Shown: positions 41,598 through 52,289 of the stretch, in pieces | Layout: every line of letters begins with the position of its first letter | Position numbering within the stretch: the first letter of the stretch is position 1 | Assembly: GCF_010671605.1 (NCBI RefSeq) | Contig: NZ_JAABOO010000003.1 | Location: 685,993-749,992 of the forward strand | DNA length: 64,000 bases | Origin: Leptobacterium flavescens | GTDB lineage: Bacteria; Bacteroidota; Bacteroidia; Flavobacteriales; Flavobacteriaceae | Direction: 5' to 3' | The notes under the pieces: model-generated | What the model saw: the letters and a program-made list of their open reading frames with translations, nothing else | Databases searched by the model: none | Told to the model about the DNA's origin: nothing | Made by a program: the position numbers and the translations under genes

Positions 41598-42620
41598 CTA
41601 GATTTCAATGGTTATATCGGAAGTGGGTTTTGCGCAACAAATAAAGATATTTCCTTCTGCAGCTTCAATAAAGGGCTCCGGATCATACTCAATACTTCCG
41701 CTTATTAATTTTGATTCACAGCTTGAACAGGTTCCCATTCTGCAGCTACTGTCCGGTCTGAGTCCGTTGGCTTCTGCCAGATCGAGTAGACTTCCTATCT
41801 CATGGACCCAACCAACCTTAAGATCGGATCTTGAGAATTTTACACTTATACCGGTATTGCTGGAACTGGAATAGGAGGACCTGGTCCCCAATGGTTTTGC
41901 ATCTCCGAAAAACTCATAAAAAATACGGGTTTCAGGAATGTTAAGCTTCCTCAGATGATCGTACATGGCTTCCATAAAACCAGTCGGGCCACACAGAAAA
42001 TAGCTTTTTTCCTCGCCAAGGGTTTTAGCCAGTGCATCTTGTGTAATGAATCCTTTTATATCGTAATCTTTCCCTGTTTCTTCTGTTTCCAGAGGAGCAG
42101 AATGAAAAATAGAAAGACTGAGATTCCCGTACTGTGCATCGAGTTGTTTCAATCTGTTAAAGAAAGGTTGTACATCTTTGTTATAACTGGAATGCAAAAA
42201 TTCTACTTTTCTATGGGGCTGATGCGCCACTATATATTCCAGCATACTCATCATTGGGGTAATCCCCACACCACCAGATATGAGTACTATGGGCTTTTGA
42301 GAGTTTATATCTAAGTGAAAGTTCCCCATAGGACTGCTCACTTCAATCTCACTTCCTTCGATGAGATGATCGTGAAAATACCTGGATACCTTGCCTTGTT
42401 TTTCCCGTTTTATGGTCAGGCGATAATAGTCGTCATTAGGACTGTCTGAAAGTGTATAACTTCTGGAAATTGAGTTGCCGTCTTCCAATGCAATTTTTAC
42501 ATTGATAAACTGACCAGGAAGAAACTTTTCCAAATTTTTACCATTTCCGGGTTTTAAATAGAAAGAACTGATGGTGGTACTTTCTGAACGAATTTTATCT
42601 ATATAGAACATATGAAACAT
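41598..42620 (-). CDS. FAD/2Fe-2S oxidoreductase (ferredoxin reductase-like, C-terminal plant-type ferredoxin)
   Basis: 340 residues. FAD domain with RSYTLSDSPNDDYYRLTIKREKQG, the RxYS/T FAD-binding motif, then the NAD(P) domain VLISGGVGITPMMSMLEYI and FLCGPTGFMEAMYDHL. The C-terminal domain has SCRMGTCSSC plus a final C (ICCAKPTSD), the CxxxxCxxC...C of plant-type 2Fe-2S ferredoxins. Order FAD-NAD-2Fe2S is as in phthalate dioxygenase-type and Hcr reductases. It could supply electrons to the adjacent PPOX-like proteins. Spaced 2 bases from the preceding gene. Confidence 0.9.
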   Translation of the reverse strand: MFHMFYIDKIRSESTTISSFYLKPGNGKNLEKFLPGQFINVKIALEDGNSISRSYTLSDSPNDDYYRLTIKREKQGKVSRYFHDHLIEGSEIEVSSPMGNFHLDINSQKPIVLISGGVGITPMMSMLEYIVAHQPHRKVEFLHSSYNKDVQPFFNRLKQLDAQYGNLSLSIFHSAPLETEETGKDYDIKGFITQDALAKTLGEEKSYFLCGPTGFMEAMYDHLRKLNIPETRIFYEFFGDAKPLGTRSSYSSSSNTGISVKFSRSDLKVGWVHEIGSLLDLAEANGLRPDSSCRMGTCSSCESKLISGSIEYDPEPFIEAAEGNIFICCAKPTSDITIEI

Positions 42621-42622
42621 TT

Positions 42623-43540
42623 TTAAGGGTTAAACGGAGAATAACTCCCGAACTCCCAATTGGCAGTATGCTGGTTTTCTGTAATGACCCACTTGGAGAT
42701 CTTAAAGGTCCAGTACCGTCCGGTGCCTCCTGTTTTTGCCAGATCTTCTTCAGAGTTTTGATCGAGTAACAATTCGGCATGACCTATGAGCTGCAGTGTT
42801 TTTCTGTTTTCAAAATCAATGAATAATAAACCGGCTTTTGGATTCTGAATCAGGTTACCCAATGTATTGTACAGGCTGTTACCGTGGTAATCCGGTATTT
42901 TTAAGTGATCATCGAGAATTTCAACAAAACCGGGTTGCCCTCCTCTGTGAGATACATCCATCCGCCCTTCTCTACTGGCAGAGCCAATGAATAAAGTGTC
43001 CGAAGAAGATATCCAATGCCTGATCTCCCCGGTAAATGTATCCCCCTGTATTTTTGAAGATCTTACCGGTTTAAATGATTCCGGTTGCTTTAGCTGGCGT
43101 TGCTGAATATACTTGGGACAATTAGGGTAGGATTCTGCAATCGAAACGTCAATTCTGTTTTTCCCTGCTACGGTCGTACCATTGATACGAAATCTTCTTC
43201 TTGTGGATAATTCTATAAATAATGTACCGATCTCACTCCCGTTGGCAATATTCTGATAGAAAATATCATCCCTGTCACTGTATATCTTTTCCAGATCAAA
43301 GGACAGGGCAGTGGGGTGGGGTACTTCAACAAAACCAAAATCCCCGAACAGAACAGATGCCCAGATATTATCATCATTATCCACACTGCTAACAATAGCC
43401 ATAGGCTGTTTTTCTATAAAAGGAATGGCACCTTTGATAATAGTATTCGAAATAAGCCTGCCATTATTATTTGCGGTGGTCGCCTCTCCAATCCTTTCCT
43501 GAACCTTCAGTTCGCCTTCATGAAATTTATTTGCCATCAT
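42623..43540 (-). CDS. PPOX-like flavin-binding protein, second gene of the cassette
   Basis: 305 residues. Contains two PPOX-type split barrels: an N-terminal IPFIEKQPMAIVSSVDNDDNIWASVLFGDFGFV and a second DTLFIGSASREGRMDVSHRGGQPGFV ... LGNLIQNPKAGLLFIDFENRKTLQLIGHAELL. This double-barrel arrangement occurs next to ferredoxin-reductase-like genes in other bacteria. The substrate is not evident. It lies just after the internal terminator at 43563-43594. Confidence 0.78.
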   Translation of the reverse strand: MMANKFHEGELKVQERIGEATTANNNGRLISNTIIKGAIPFIEKQPMAIVSSVDNDDNIWASVLFGDFGFVEVPHPTALSFDLEKIYSDRDDIFYQNIANGSEIGTLFIELSTRRRFRINGTTVAGKNRIDVSIAESYPNCPKYIQQRQLKQPESFKPVRSSKIQGDTFTGEIRHWISSSDTLFIGSASREGRMDVSHRGGQPGFVEILDDHLKIPDYHGNSLYNTLGNLIQNPKAGLLFIDFENRKTLQLIGHAELLLDQNSEEDLAKTGGTGRYWTFKISKWVITENQHTANWEFGSYSPFNP

Positions 43541-43562
43541 TATAATTTTTGCAGATCAAAGA

Positions 43563-43594
43563 AAAAAGCTCCTGTAAATGCACAGGAGCTTTTT
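43563..43594 (-). terminator. Strong hairpin inside the DsrE-PPOX cassette
   Basis: AAAAAGCTCCTGT (43563-43575) with ACAGGAGCTTTTT (43582-43594): perfect 13-bp stem. It lies between the DsrE-like gene and the PPOX gene, so it separates or attenuates them. Confidence 0.85.
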
Positions 43595-43598
43595 ACAT

Positions 43599-43964
43599 TT
43601 AAAAAGTAAGGACATTATATCCCTCGCTGTGTAATTTGGCGAAGCTGGATAAACCTGATGATCCGGGTAAAGGATTATCGGCAATTAGATCCAATCCTGA
43701 TGGATTTGCTTCAAAAACCTCGGCACAGGCACAGGAAATACCTTCGATAGTATCTTCTACTGCCTTATAAAGATCATTTGCAGGATGCTTTTCTTTCTGT
43801 AATTCTTCGGGCCATCTTGTTCCCGCTCCCTGAAATATGACTTTTACTTCTCCATTAGCCTGCTTAAAATCATAAGCCGCTGCCAGTGCATTAAATACGC
43901 GTCCCAATGCTTCATCGGAACCTGCTTTTGGTTCGGAAAGAACCACAATCGCTGTTTTACTCAT
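43599..43964 (-). CDS. DsrE-like protein, first gene of the TetR-controlled cassette
   Basis: 121 residues: KTAIVVLSEPKAGSDEALGRVFNALAAAYDFKQANGEVKVIFQGAGTRWPEEL, a DsrE/F-like nucleotide-fold core, then ISCACAEVFEANPSG with two cysteines. DsrE-like proteins transfer sulfur or modify redox state; here the CAC could be the active cysteine. Function not proven. A TetR operator is at 43991-44004, 27 bases before the start. Confidence 0.75.
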   Translation of the reverse strand: MSKTAIVVLSEPKAGSDEALGRVFNALAAAYDFKQANGEVKVIFQGAGTRWPEELQKEKHPANDLYKAVEDTIEGISCACAEVFEANPSGLDLIADNPLPGSSGLSSFAKLHSEGYNVLTF

Positions 43965-43990
43965 TTTATGTATTAAATTAAAAGTTACAA

Positions 43991-44004
43991 ACCAAACGTT
44001 TGGT
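43991..44004. promoter_or_regulatory. TetR operator upstream of the DsrE-like gene
   Basis: ACCAAACGTTTGGT, a perfect 14-bp palindrome with the core found at 30480, 31109 and 44619. Confidence 0.72.
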
Positions 44005-44025
44005 AGGTTATATGATTAAAATTTT

Positions 44026-44589
44026 TTATTTGTTCAGATACATTTTTTCAATGTTATTTAAGGTGTTTAAAAAGTAATCATTGGATTTAAGTCCTTTAGA
44101 CACTATAAGACTACCCTGGATACCTATCAAAACCTGAGATGCCATGTTTTCGGATGTTTCTTCATCAAAACCAAATGCGAGCGCCAGTTTTTTGAAGGCA
44201 CTTATCCATTTGTTCATACTTGTATTTAACTCATCGCTAAAAAGCTCCAATCCCGGATTCATGGATACGGCTTTCATTATACAGGCCTTATTTCCATCCT
44301 CGTAAATCTCCTTAATATTTTCGAGTGCCGTGATCAAACGTTGTTGCGGTGATTTACTTTCATCATCAATAACATCGGTAATATTGGCATCAAACCATTT
44401 ATCCACATACTCCAGGACCGCTTGTGCGATCTCCTTCTTACCCATGGGAAACCTGTGATAAAGACTGGCTTTTTTTAAGCCTATTGCTTTTGCCAGATCG
44501 TTTAGACTGGCACCTTCATATCCATTATCCCTGATAACGGTCATGGCAGCTACAATAAAATCTGTGTCTTCTACTTTTTGTGGTCTCAT
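44026..44589 (-). CDS. TetR family regulator of the DsrE/PPOX cassette
   Basis: 187 residues. HTH VIRDNGYEGASLNDLAKAIGLKKASLYHRFPMGKKEI (quoted in part), paralogous to the tetR at 30516-31076, with the same GLKKASLYHRFP recognition helix. Two operator copies, one on each side (43991 and 44619). Leaderless: TATATTTG at 44601-44594 ends 4 bases before ATG 44589. It probably represses itself and the cassette downstream (43599-41598). Confidence 0.9.
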   Translation of the reverse strand: MRPQKVEDTDFIVAAMTVIRDNGYEGASLNDLAKAIGLKKASLYHRFPMGKKEIAQAVLEYVDKWFDANITDVIDDESKSPQQRLITALENIKEIYEDGNKACIMKAVSMNPGLELFSDELNTSMNKWISAFKKLALAFGFDEETSENMASQVLIGIQGSLIVSKGLKSNDYFLNTLNNIEKMYLNK

Positions 44590-44593
44590 GGGG

Positions 44594-44601
44594 CAAATAT
44601 A
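44594..44601 (-). promoter_or_regulatory. -7 element TATATTTG of tetR, 4 nt before ATG
   Basis: Exact TAnnTTTG match. The operator core at 44619 is 18 bases away, as in the paralogous promoter. Confidence 0.58.
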
Positions 44602-44618
44602 GTAAAAATTAGTTACCG

Positions 44619-44632
44619 ACCAAACGGTTGGT
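44619..44632. promoter_or_regulatory. TetR operator upstream of tetR
   Basis: ACCAAACGGTTGGT, one base different from the perfect palindrome at 43991, embedded in outer arms AGTTACC/GGTAACT (44611-44636). Confidence 0.65.
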
Positions 44633-44874
44633 AACTATTTAAGAATAAAATAACATCAGTTGGAATGCAATTCTATTTTTGTTTTTCTGCCTTCAAGATC
44701 TCCAGGGTATATTTGATTTCTCTTGTGCATTCCATCAATAAATACTCCGGACCATTGTTTTTTCCTGTATTCTATATCCTTAACTTTAGAGTTATAATTG
44801 AATGTATAAATGATCTACATAGCGCAATAGTTTTTATATATAATGCAAAGAAAAAATATAAGGAAATATTATTG

Positions 44875-44882
44875 TAAATTTG
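44875..44882 (+). promoter_or_regulatory. -7 element TAAATTTG of katG
   Basis: Exact TAnnTTTG match, about 50 bases before ATG 44933. The rest of 44640-44930 contains no supported gene and no obvious regulator site. Confidence 0.5.
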
Positions 44883-44920
44883 AGAGGAAATAACAAAATA
44901 ACAATCAGTAATTTATTTAA

Positions 44921-47167
<2,247 letters not shown>

Positions 47168-47198
47168 TTAACGTCGGCTTATATAAAACTGAATAATG

Positions 47199-47228
47199 AC
47201 CAGGTGGTTTGGAAACAAACTACCTGGT
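47199..47228 (+). terminator. Intrinsic terminator after katG
   Basis: ACCAGGTGGTTTG (47199-47211), GAAA loop, CAAACTACCTGGT (47216-47228) with one G-T pair, followed by seven T. Confidence 0.88.
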
Positions 47229-47311
47229 TTTTTTATTTGAAAATTATATGAAAACAGATCCGAACCTTCTCGTATTTACAAACCAATAATTAAAAAACTG
47301 TGAAGCGGGAA

Positions 47312-48208
47312 TCAGTTCAGATTCCGATATACTCCGGGGCTCATCCCGGTTTTGGTCTTAAACATTTTGCTGAAGTGCTGGGGATATTCAAATCCCAGGT
47401 CATAGGCTATTTCACTCACCGTAGATCTGCTGTTTAAAAGGATGGTCTTTGCCTTTTCTATCAGAAAGAGATGGATATGCTCCTTGGCGCTTTTACCTGT
47501 TTCGTTCCGGAGCAGATCGCTTAAATATCCCGGAGATAAATTTGCTTTTTCTGCCAAATAACCCACAGTCGGAAGACCCGATCTCTGATAGTTTTCCGGA
47601 CTGTAATACTCCTTTAAGGCGGTTTCCACTACAGAGAGTACATCCTTGTTTGTGGAGGCTCTTGTATTGAACTGCCGCTCATAAAAGCGGGAGCAGAAAT
47701 TCAGCAGAAACTCCAATCCCGAAGCAATGACCTTTCTGCTGTGCTTGTCTATGCGTTCCCGGATCTCTTCTTCGATCATCTTTACACAATCGGTTATGGT
47801 TTTCTGTTCCTGATCGGATAAATGCAGGGCCTCATGCACACTATAGGAAAAGAAATTATAGTCATCTATTGTTTTGGCCAAAGGCGTGTTTCGAATGAGT
47901 TCCGGATGGAAGTACAACATCCATCCATGTATCTCTCTTTCCGGTTTTGATGTCACCGAAAATACCTGCCCCGGGGCCATAAAACTCATTACCCCGTCTT
48001 CAAAATCATAAGTATTCCTCCCGTATTCCAATCCGCAACTCCCGTCTTTTAAGGAAATGTAATAGAATGAATTTGTGAACCTGACGTTGATCCATTCGTC
48101 CTTTACGACATAATTGGCCATATCGATAATACTTATCAATGGGTTCTTTGGTTTTTCCAGGTCGTATGCCTGGTGTATTTGGCTTATGGATTTTAACTCG
48201 TGTTCCAT
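47312..48208 (-). CDS. AraC family transcriptional regulator
   Basis: 298 residues. N-terminal cupin-like sensor: FYYISLKDGSCGLEYGRNTYDFEDGVMSFMAPGQVFSV, then the two HTHs: GLPTVGYLAEKANLSPGYLSDLLRNETGKS and STVSEIAYDLGFEYPQHFSKMFKTKTGMSPGVYR. A near-leaderless promoter (TACCTTTA, 48221-48214, one mismatch, 5 bases before ATG). It lies next to the SDR genes on the same strand but transcribed after them; a role in their control is plausible. Confidence 0.9.
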   Translation of the reverse strand: MEHELKSISQIHQAYDLEKPKNPLISIIDMANYVVKDEWINVRFTNSFYYISLKDGSCGLEYGRNTYDFEDGVMSFMAPGQVFSVTSKPEREIHGWMLYFHPELIRNTPLAKTIDDYNFFSYSVHEALHLSDQEQKTITDCVKMIEEEIRERIDKHSRKVIASGLEFLLNFCSRFYERQFNTRASTNKDVLSVVETALKEYYSPENYQRSGLPTVGYLAEKANLSPGYLSDLLRNETGKSAKEHIHLFLIEKAKTILLNSRSTVSEIAYDLGFEYPQHFSKMFKTKTGMSPGVYRNLN

Positions 48209-48338
48209 GAATATAAAGGTATTGATAATTACAAAAACAACTTTGGATTAATTCCATTTCAGAAAAGAAAATGCTCCCCGTCCCGATTTTTTATTTTCGA
48301 CAGGGAGACATCTCCACTCAATTAAAAAACTAACCGCA

Positions 48339-50243
48339 TTAATTATTTCTTAGTCCGTTCAGAAGAAAATTGTCAAATGCCTTGTCGCCGAATTGTTGAC
48401 GAAGATTGATCAGAGTTTCAGCTAAAAACCCCCTGACGTATCTGGTTTCGGGCTCTTTGGTTTCCACAATCTCATTGATGAGTTCTGAAATTTCTTCCGG
48501 CTGGGATGCGGAAGTCAGGTTTAATCCTCCTTCCTGCAGTAACTTAAACATATGCCCGTAGTTGGTATCCCTGGCATATTTTTCAACATAACCACCCATC
48601 ACATTGTAAAAATTAGTATTGATTATTCCCGGTTCGACAATCACCACATCAATACCGAAGTCCTTAACTTCCAGTCGCAGGCAGTCACTCCAGCCTTCCA
48701 GGGCATGTTTGGTTGCATGGTACCAGGCTCCCAGTCCGAAATAGATTTTCCCTCCCATGGAAGAAATATTGATGATCTTTCCTGATTTTTGCTTTCGCAT
48801 ATGTGGTAAAACAGCTTTGGTAACTCGTGCGGTTCCAAAAAGGTTCACATCAAACTGTGCAATGGCATCTTCCATGGTCACTTCTTCCACAGGAGCATAT
48901 AAGCCAAATCCTGCGTTATTGATAAGAACATCGATCCTGCCTTGCTCTTTGATGATTTTGGCCACCCCTGCTTTTACTTCCTCATCTTTGGTGATATCCA
49001 TATTCAGGGCATGACCCCCAATTTTATTCAGGTACTTGTTCTTTTCGTATTGGATATCCCCTCCGTAAACAATATGACCTTCTCTTATCAATCGCTCTGC
49101 ATGGGTCTTACCCATTCCGTTGGCGGTTCCGGTAATCAATATCACCTTGGGCTCTGCGTTTACCGGGTTTTTATCGAATTGATAAATACGAAGACTTAAC
49201 TTTTGGGTTGTAAAATCAGACTCGCCGTAGCCAACAAAATATTTGTCATTCAGATATTTATACTTGTCGGAGTTACTGGTCAGTTTCAGGGTTTCCCGAT
49301 ACGTGCCTTTACTTGGATCATCGGCATTCGGAACCAGGATCCCATCCACTTTAACCGCGATCTTTTCACCTGTTCTTGTAGTGATTATACCATGTACATC
49401 AATAATGGTACTGCGATTAGGTAATATCGTGATATAGTCGATTCCTTCAATGGTGCCATTGAGTTTACCTTTGGATGTTTTACCTGCAAACGGAACATCC
49501 ATCCTGATGCCTTCCTCCGGAATATTTACCTGTCCGGAAAATACTTTTGCCGGATCAATACCGAAACTCTCCATTCCCGCAGGCGCTCCGTTTACTTCGT
49601 ACACCAAAGTGGCCCTGGGGTCTGTATCCAAATTTTTTACATCTATCGGAAAGTTCTCATAATCTATGTGATTGGTCAGGGTATAAGGCGCGGTTTTGGT
49701 AATCAACGGATCTTCCTCAAAACCATAATGTTTAATGACCACACGATTACTGGTCCTGTCAAAGTACCCTTTGGAAAGCACGTGTAAGCTATTAAGATAT
49801 TTGTATTTTGGGTGATTGGTCACCAGTTTTGTGATCTCAAATACAGGTGCCTGGTTTTCCATTGAAGCGGATACCTTGCCTGTAGAATGTACCGAGATAG
49901 TTGCTCCGTCTTTGGTTTTTATAACCCCTCTGGCGTTGATCTTTACCATCCCGTAAGGCATTGTTGTGGAATAATCCGTTCCTGAATATTCTCCTTCCAG
50001 GGTGCCTGAGACCGATCCTTTATAATTTCCGTTCATTCTAAGACCTGTAGGCGGTATTAGTCCTTTTTTTGTGAATATCTCCTGAGGGTTTACCCCGAAA
50101 GCTTCTCCTCCTGTTACAAGTACATTGGTTTCGAACAGTAGCTTTACATCTTTGTTCTTTTCCAGACTGTGGAAAAGAATATCCTGGGAGATCCCTATCA
50201 TTGAGCTTAGCCCAAGTAATAGTGTTAAAATTGATTTTTTCAT
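48339..50243 (-). CDS. Exported fusion: two DUF3237-like domains plus short-chain dehydrogenase
   Basis: 634 residues. Signal peptide (KKSILTLLLGLSSMIGISQ). Two similar beta domains at ~24-200 and ~205-355: both have EAFGVNPQEIFTKKGLIPPTGLRM-like and ESFGIDPAKVFSGQVNIPEEGIRM starts and end in KYKYLN..., the DUF3237 pattern (…YAWLN…). Residues 365-634 are a full SDR: TGTANGMG (371-378; the common GxxxGxG has TANGMG), NNAG (442-445), the serine at 494/495, YHATK (Tyr508, Lys512), and GIINTNF near the end. The combination of a Sec signal and a cofactor-dependent SDR is unexpected; it may be a wrong start, an inner-membrane or a cytoplasmic enzyme. Followed by a normal SDR gene. Confidence 0.78.
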   Translation of the reverse strand: MKKSILTLLLGLSSMIGISQDILFHSLEKNKDVKLLFETNVLVTGGEAFGVNPQEIFTKKGLIPPTGLRMNGNYKGSVSGTLEGEYSGTDYSTTMPYGMVKINARGVIKTKDGATISVHSTGKVSASMENQAPVFEITKLVTNHPKYKYLNSLHVLSKGYFDRTSNRVVIKHYGFEEDPLITKTAPYTLTNHIDYENFPIDVKNLDTDPRATLVYEVNGAPAGMESFGIDPAKVFSGQVNIPEEGIRMDVPFAGKTSKGKLNGTIEGIDYITILPNRSTIIDVHGIITTRTGEKIAVKVDGILVPNADDPSKGTYRETLKLTSNSDKYKYLNDKYFVGYGESDFTTQKLSLRIYQFDKNPVNAEPKVILITGTANGMGKTHAERLIREGHIVYGGDIQYEKNKYLNKIGGHALNMDITKDEEVKAGVAKIIKEQGRIDVLINNAGFGLYAPVEEVTMEDAIAQFDVNLFGTARVTKAVLPHMRKQKSGKIINISSMGGKIYFGLGAWYHATKHALEGWSDCLRLEVKDFGIDVVIVEPGIINTNFYNVMGGYVEKYARDTNYGHMFKLLQEGGLNLTSASQPEEISELINEIVETKEPETRYVRGFLAETLINLRQQFGDKAFDNFLLNGLRNN

Positions 50244-50255
50244 GTTTTTTTGTTT

Positions 50256-51071
50256 TTAAAGCCCGAAATTCTTTTTCATCTCCCTGACAAAGGCTTCATC
50301 ACCAATGGCTTGCCTTCCGTCTAAGTATTGATGAGCATCTGCTCCGGCTCTGTATCTTAATGTATCGTTGTTATCTGTAGCAGCTTCAAAAATTACGTCG
50401 GCAACAACTTCGGGTTCTGATGAATTCTGACCTGCCTGACTAAAACCTTGCATTACGGCCCCTACAACTGGTTGATATTCTGCAAGACCTTCATTGTTCT
50501 GGAAATCGAAAGAACGACCTGAGAAGTCCGTATTGATCATACCCGGTTCTACTAATTTTACTTTGATGCCGATTGATCCCAATTCGAAAGAAAGGGATTC
50601 CGAAATACCTTCTACGGCAAATTTGGTCCCGTGGTATAAGCTACCCAAAGGAAAAGTTATCTTACCGCCAATAGAAGAGATATTAATGATCACGCCCGAT
50701 CTGTTCTTACGAAAATGGGGAAGAACGGCACGGGTAACATCCAATAGACCGATGACATTGGTGTTAAACTGCCTTACTATATTTTCTCTGGGGAATGCCT
50801 CCAAAGGACCATAAGCTCCATAACCAGCATTGTTGACAAGCACATCTATCTTCCCAAATTCCTCAATTCCTGCCTGTACCGACTGGTTTATGGAGTTATG
50901 ATCTAGTACGTCCAGTTTGGTGACCAGCACATGGTCTAACTTAGTAAGTTCTTCCTCTTTTTCCGGGCTACGCATAGTGGCTATTACGTTCCATCCCTGG
51001 TTTTGGAAATGTTTTGCGGTAACTTTTCCTATTCCGCTACTTGCGCCCGTTATTAAAACTGTTTTATTCAT
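50256..51071 (-). CDS. Short-chain dehydrogenase/reductase (classical)
   Basis: 271 residues. TGASSGIG at the N-terminus, NNAGYGAYG, the catalytic serine in INISSIGGKITFP, YHGTKFAVEG (YxxxK), and VEPGMINTDF. A complete NAD(P)-dependent SDR with no signal peptide. Substrate not told by sequence. It lies 12 bases upstream of the fusion SDR gene on the same strand, and its SDR half is the closest relative in the window. Confidence 0.93.
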   Translation of the reverse strand: MNKTVLITGASSGIGKVTAKHFQNQGWNVIATMRSPEKEEELTKLDHVLVTKLDVLDHNSINQSVQAGIEEFGKIDVLVNNAGYGAYGPLEAFPRENIVRQFNTNVIGLLDVTRAVLPHFRKNRSGVIINISSIGGKITFPLGSLYHGTKFAVEGISESLSFELGSIGIKVKLVEPGMINTDFSGRSFDFQNNEGLAEYQPVVGAVMQGFSQAGQNSSEPEVVADVIFEAATDNNDTLRYRAGADAHQYLDGRQAIGDEAFVREMKKNFGL

Positions 51072-51390
51072 TTTTATATTTTTTTAATTGTTTAACTATG
51101 CAAATTTCCAAAGAGGCCATCCTGTTCTTGTATATATATTGACGGAGATTGTATACTTTTCCCTGATTGCCCGGATGTATTCAAAAAAACCTTGTGTAAA
51201 ACCCTGTAAAAGTGAGTTTTAGGTAGGAGATATTTGGGCGATGAGTTAAAGAGAAAGGAAGTTTAACCGGAATGCATCTGATAAGGAAAAGAAAGCCTGA
51301 TTTCCGGTTGAATAAATTGTCAACCGATCGACTGACAGGTTTTATGAAGTTTGACGGGCTTTGACCCTGGAAGAAACAAATTTTATATGA
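51072..51390. other. Intergenic region with an upstream element shared with the TolC gene
   Basis: No gene. 51165-51222 resembles 59930-59988: CTGATTG-CCGG, then CAAAAA, TGTAAA and the identical 16-mer TAAAAGTGAGTTTTAG (51207-51222 and 59973-59988). Both lie upstream of minus-strand operons (the SDR genes and the second efflux operon). Confidence 0.55.
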
Positions 51391-52266
51391 CTACAATTCT
51401 TCCAATCGCCCTTTTATTTCTTCCAGCCGAAGCCAATTCTGATAAAAAAAGGGAAGGGTGATTACACTTTCTATATATTGAAAAACATATACGATCAGAG
51501 AAAACAAGGCCCCATACTCAAGATTAGCTGTTTGTACGGAGAGAATGATAGAGGCTACTAAAAATGCCATCAGAAGAAACCACGATATTGAAAAATTGAA
51601 TACCTCTAAGTCCGATAATTTAATATTCCATTTCATCATGTTCTTTAAATGAGATTCTAACCATGTTCTGTTGTTGGTACTTATAATATTTACCTGCTTT
51701 TCAAGCTCATTGTTATAAGCGCCATTCAAATAGGTGGTTTTTTTTCTCGTTAAAAAATAAATGAGAAAAACGAAAAAAGTAGTGATAAGACCTGCAATAA
51801 ATACCTTCGTATTAAGGCTGGCAATAATGATTACCACACCTAGCAACCCAATAATATTTCCAACTAATGCCGGCAGGGAATTTTCCAGAAATTCAACAAT
51901 CTCATTGATCATACTCAATCTGGCGGTTTTAACGGAGGAAAGGTTTTGTTCGATTTTCATAAGAGTTAAATTGCCCAGCCTGCGATACACTTTTGCATAG
52001 ATCCTGGAATCAAAGAATCTTCGTCCGCCACCAATTAAGATGATAAGAACACCCAAGCCGCCAAGTTGAAAAGCTCCGAGATAACTTCCTTTGATAGCAT
52101 CATCTATTGCAAAACCAATGAATAAGGGTATAAGCAGTCCGATGATAGATTCTACAAGGATGAGAGAGAATATTAAAATAAGTTTCCACTTAAACTGTAA
52201 AAGTATCGCCCTGATCGTAATTCTCTCTATATCCGGTTCTTTTCTATCCTCGACTTTATCTATCAT
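51391..52266 (-). CDS. Stand-alone ABC transporter six-transmembrane domain
   Basis: 291 residues, six TM helices: KLILIFSLILVESIIGLLIPLFIGFAIDDAI, LGAFQLGGLGVLIILIGG, PALVGNIIGLLGVVIIIASL, VFIAGLITTFFVFLIYFL, FSISWFLLMAFLVASIILS, LFSLIVYVFQYIESVITLP (each in part). These and the coupling helix fit the ABC exporter TMD fold, but the ATP-binding domain is absent, and no ATPase gene adjoins. Such ABC transporter six-TM-domain proteins exist in other Bacteroidota; their role is unknown. Confidence 0.72.
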   Translation of the reverse strand: MIDKVEDRKEPDIERITIRAILLQFKWKLILIFSLILVESIIGLLIPLFIGFAIDDAIKGSYLGAFQLGGLGVLIILIGGGRRFFDSRIYAKVYRRLGNLTLMKIEQNLSSVKTARLSMINEIVEFLENSLPALVGNIIGLLGVVIIIASLNTKVFIAGLITTFFVFLIYFLTRKKTTYLNGAYNNELEKQVNIISTNNRTWLESHLKNMMKWNIKLSDLEVFNFSISWFLLMAFLVASIILSVQTANLEYGALFSLIVYVFQYIESVITLPFFYQNWLRLEEIKGRLEEL

Positions 52267-52289
52267 ATTCTGTACACTTTAAAGGAGGT

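Noticed and set aside
44611-44636. One long palindrome upstream of the second tetR
   Set aside because: The outer arms pair but the centre does not (mismatches at 44618 and 44622-44625); the 14-bp core at 44619 is the better operator call.
44665-44877. A 70-codon frame upstream of katG
   Set aside because: Hydrophobic and low-complexity reading of AT-rich promoter DNA that also contains the katG -7 element; no family resemblance.
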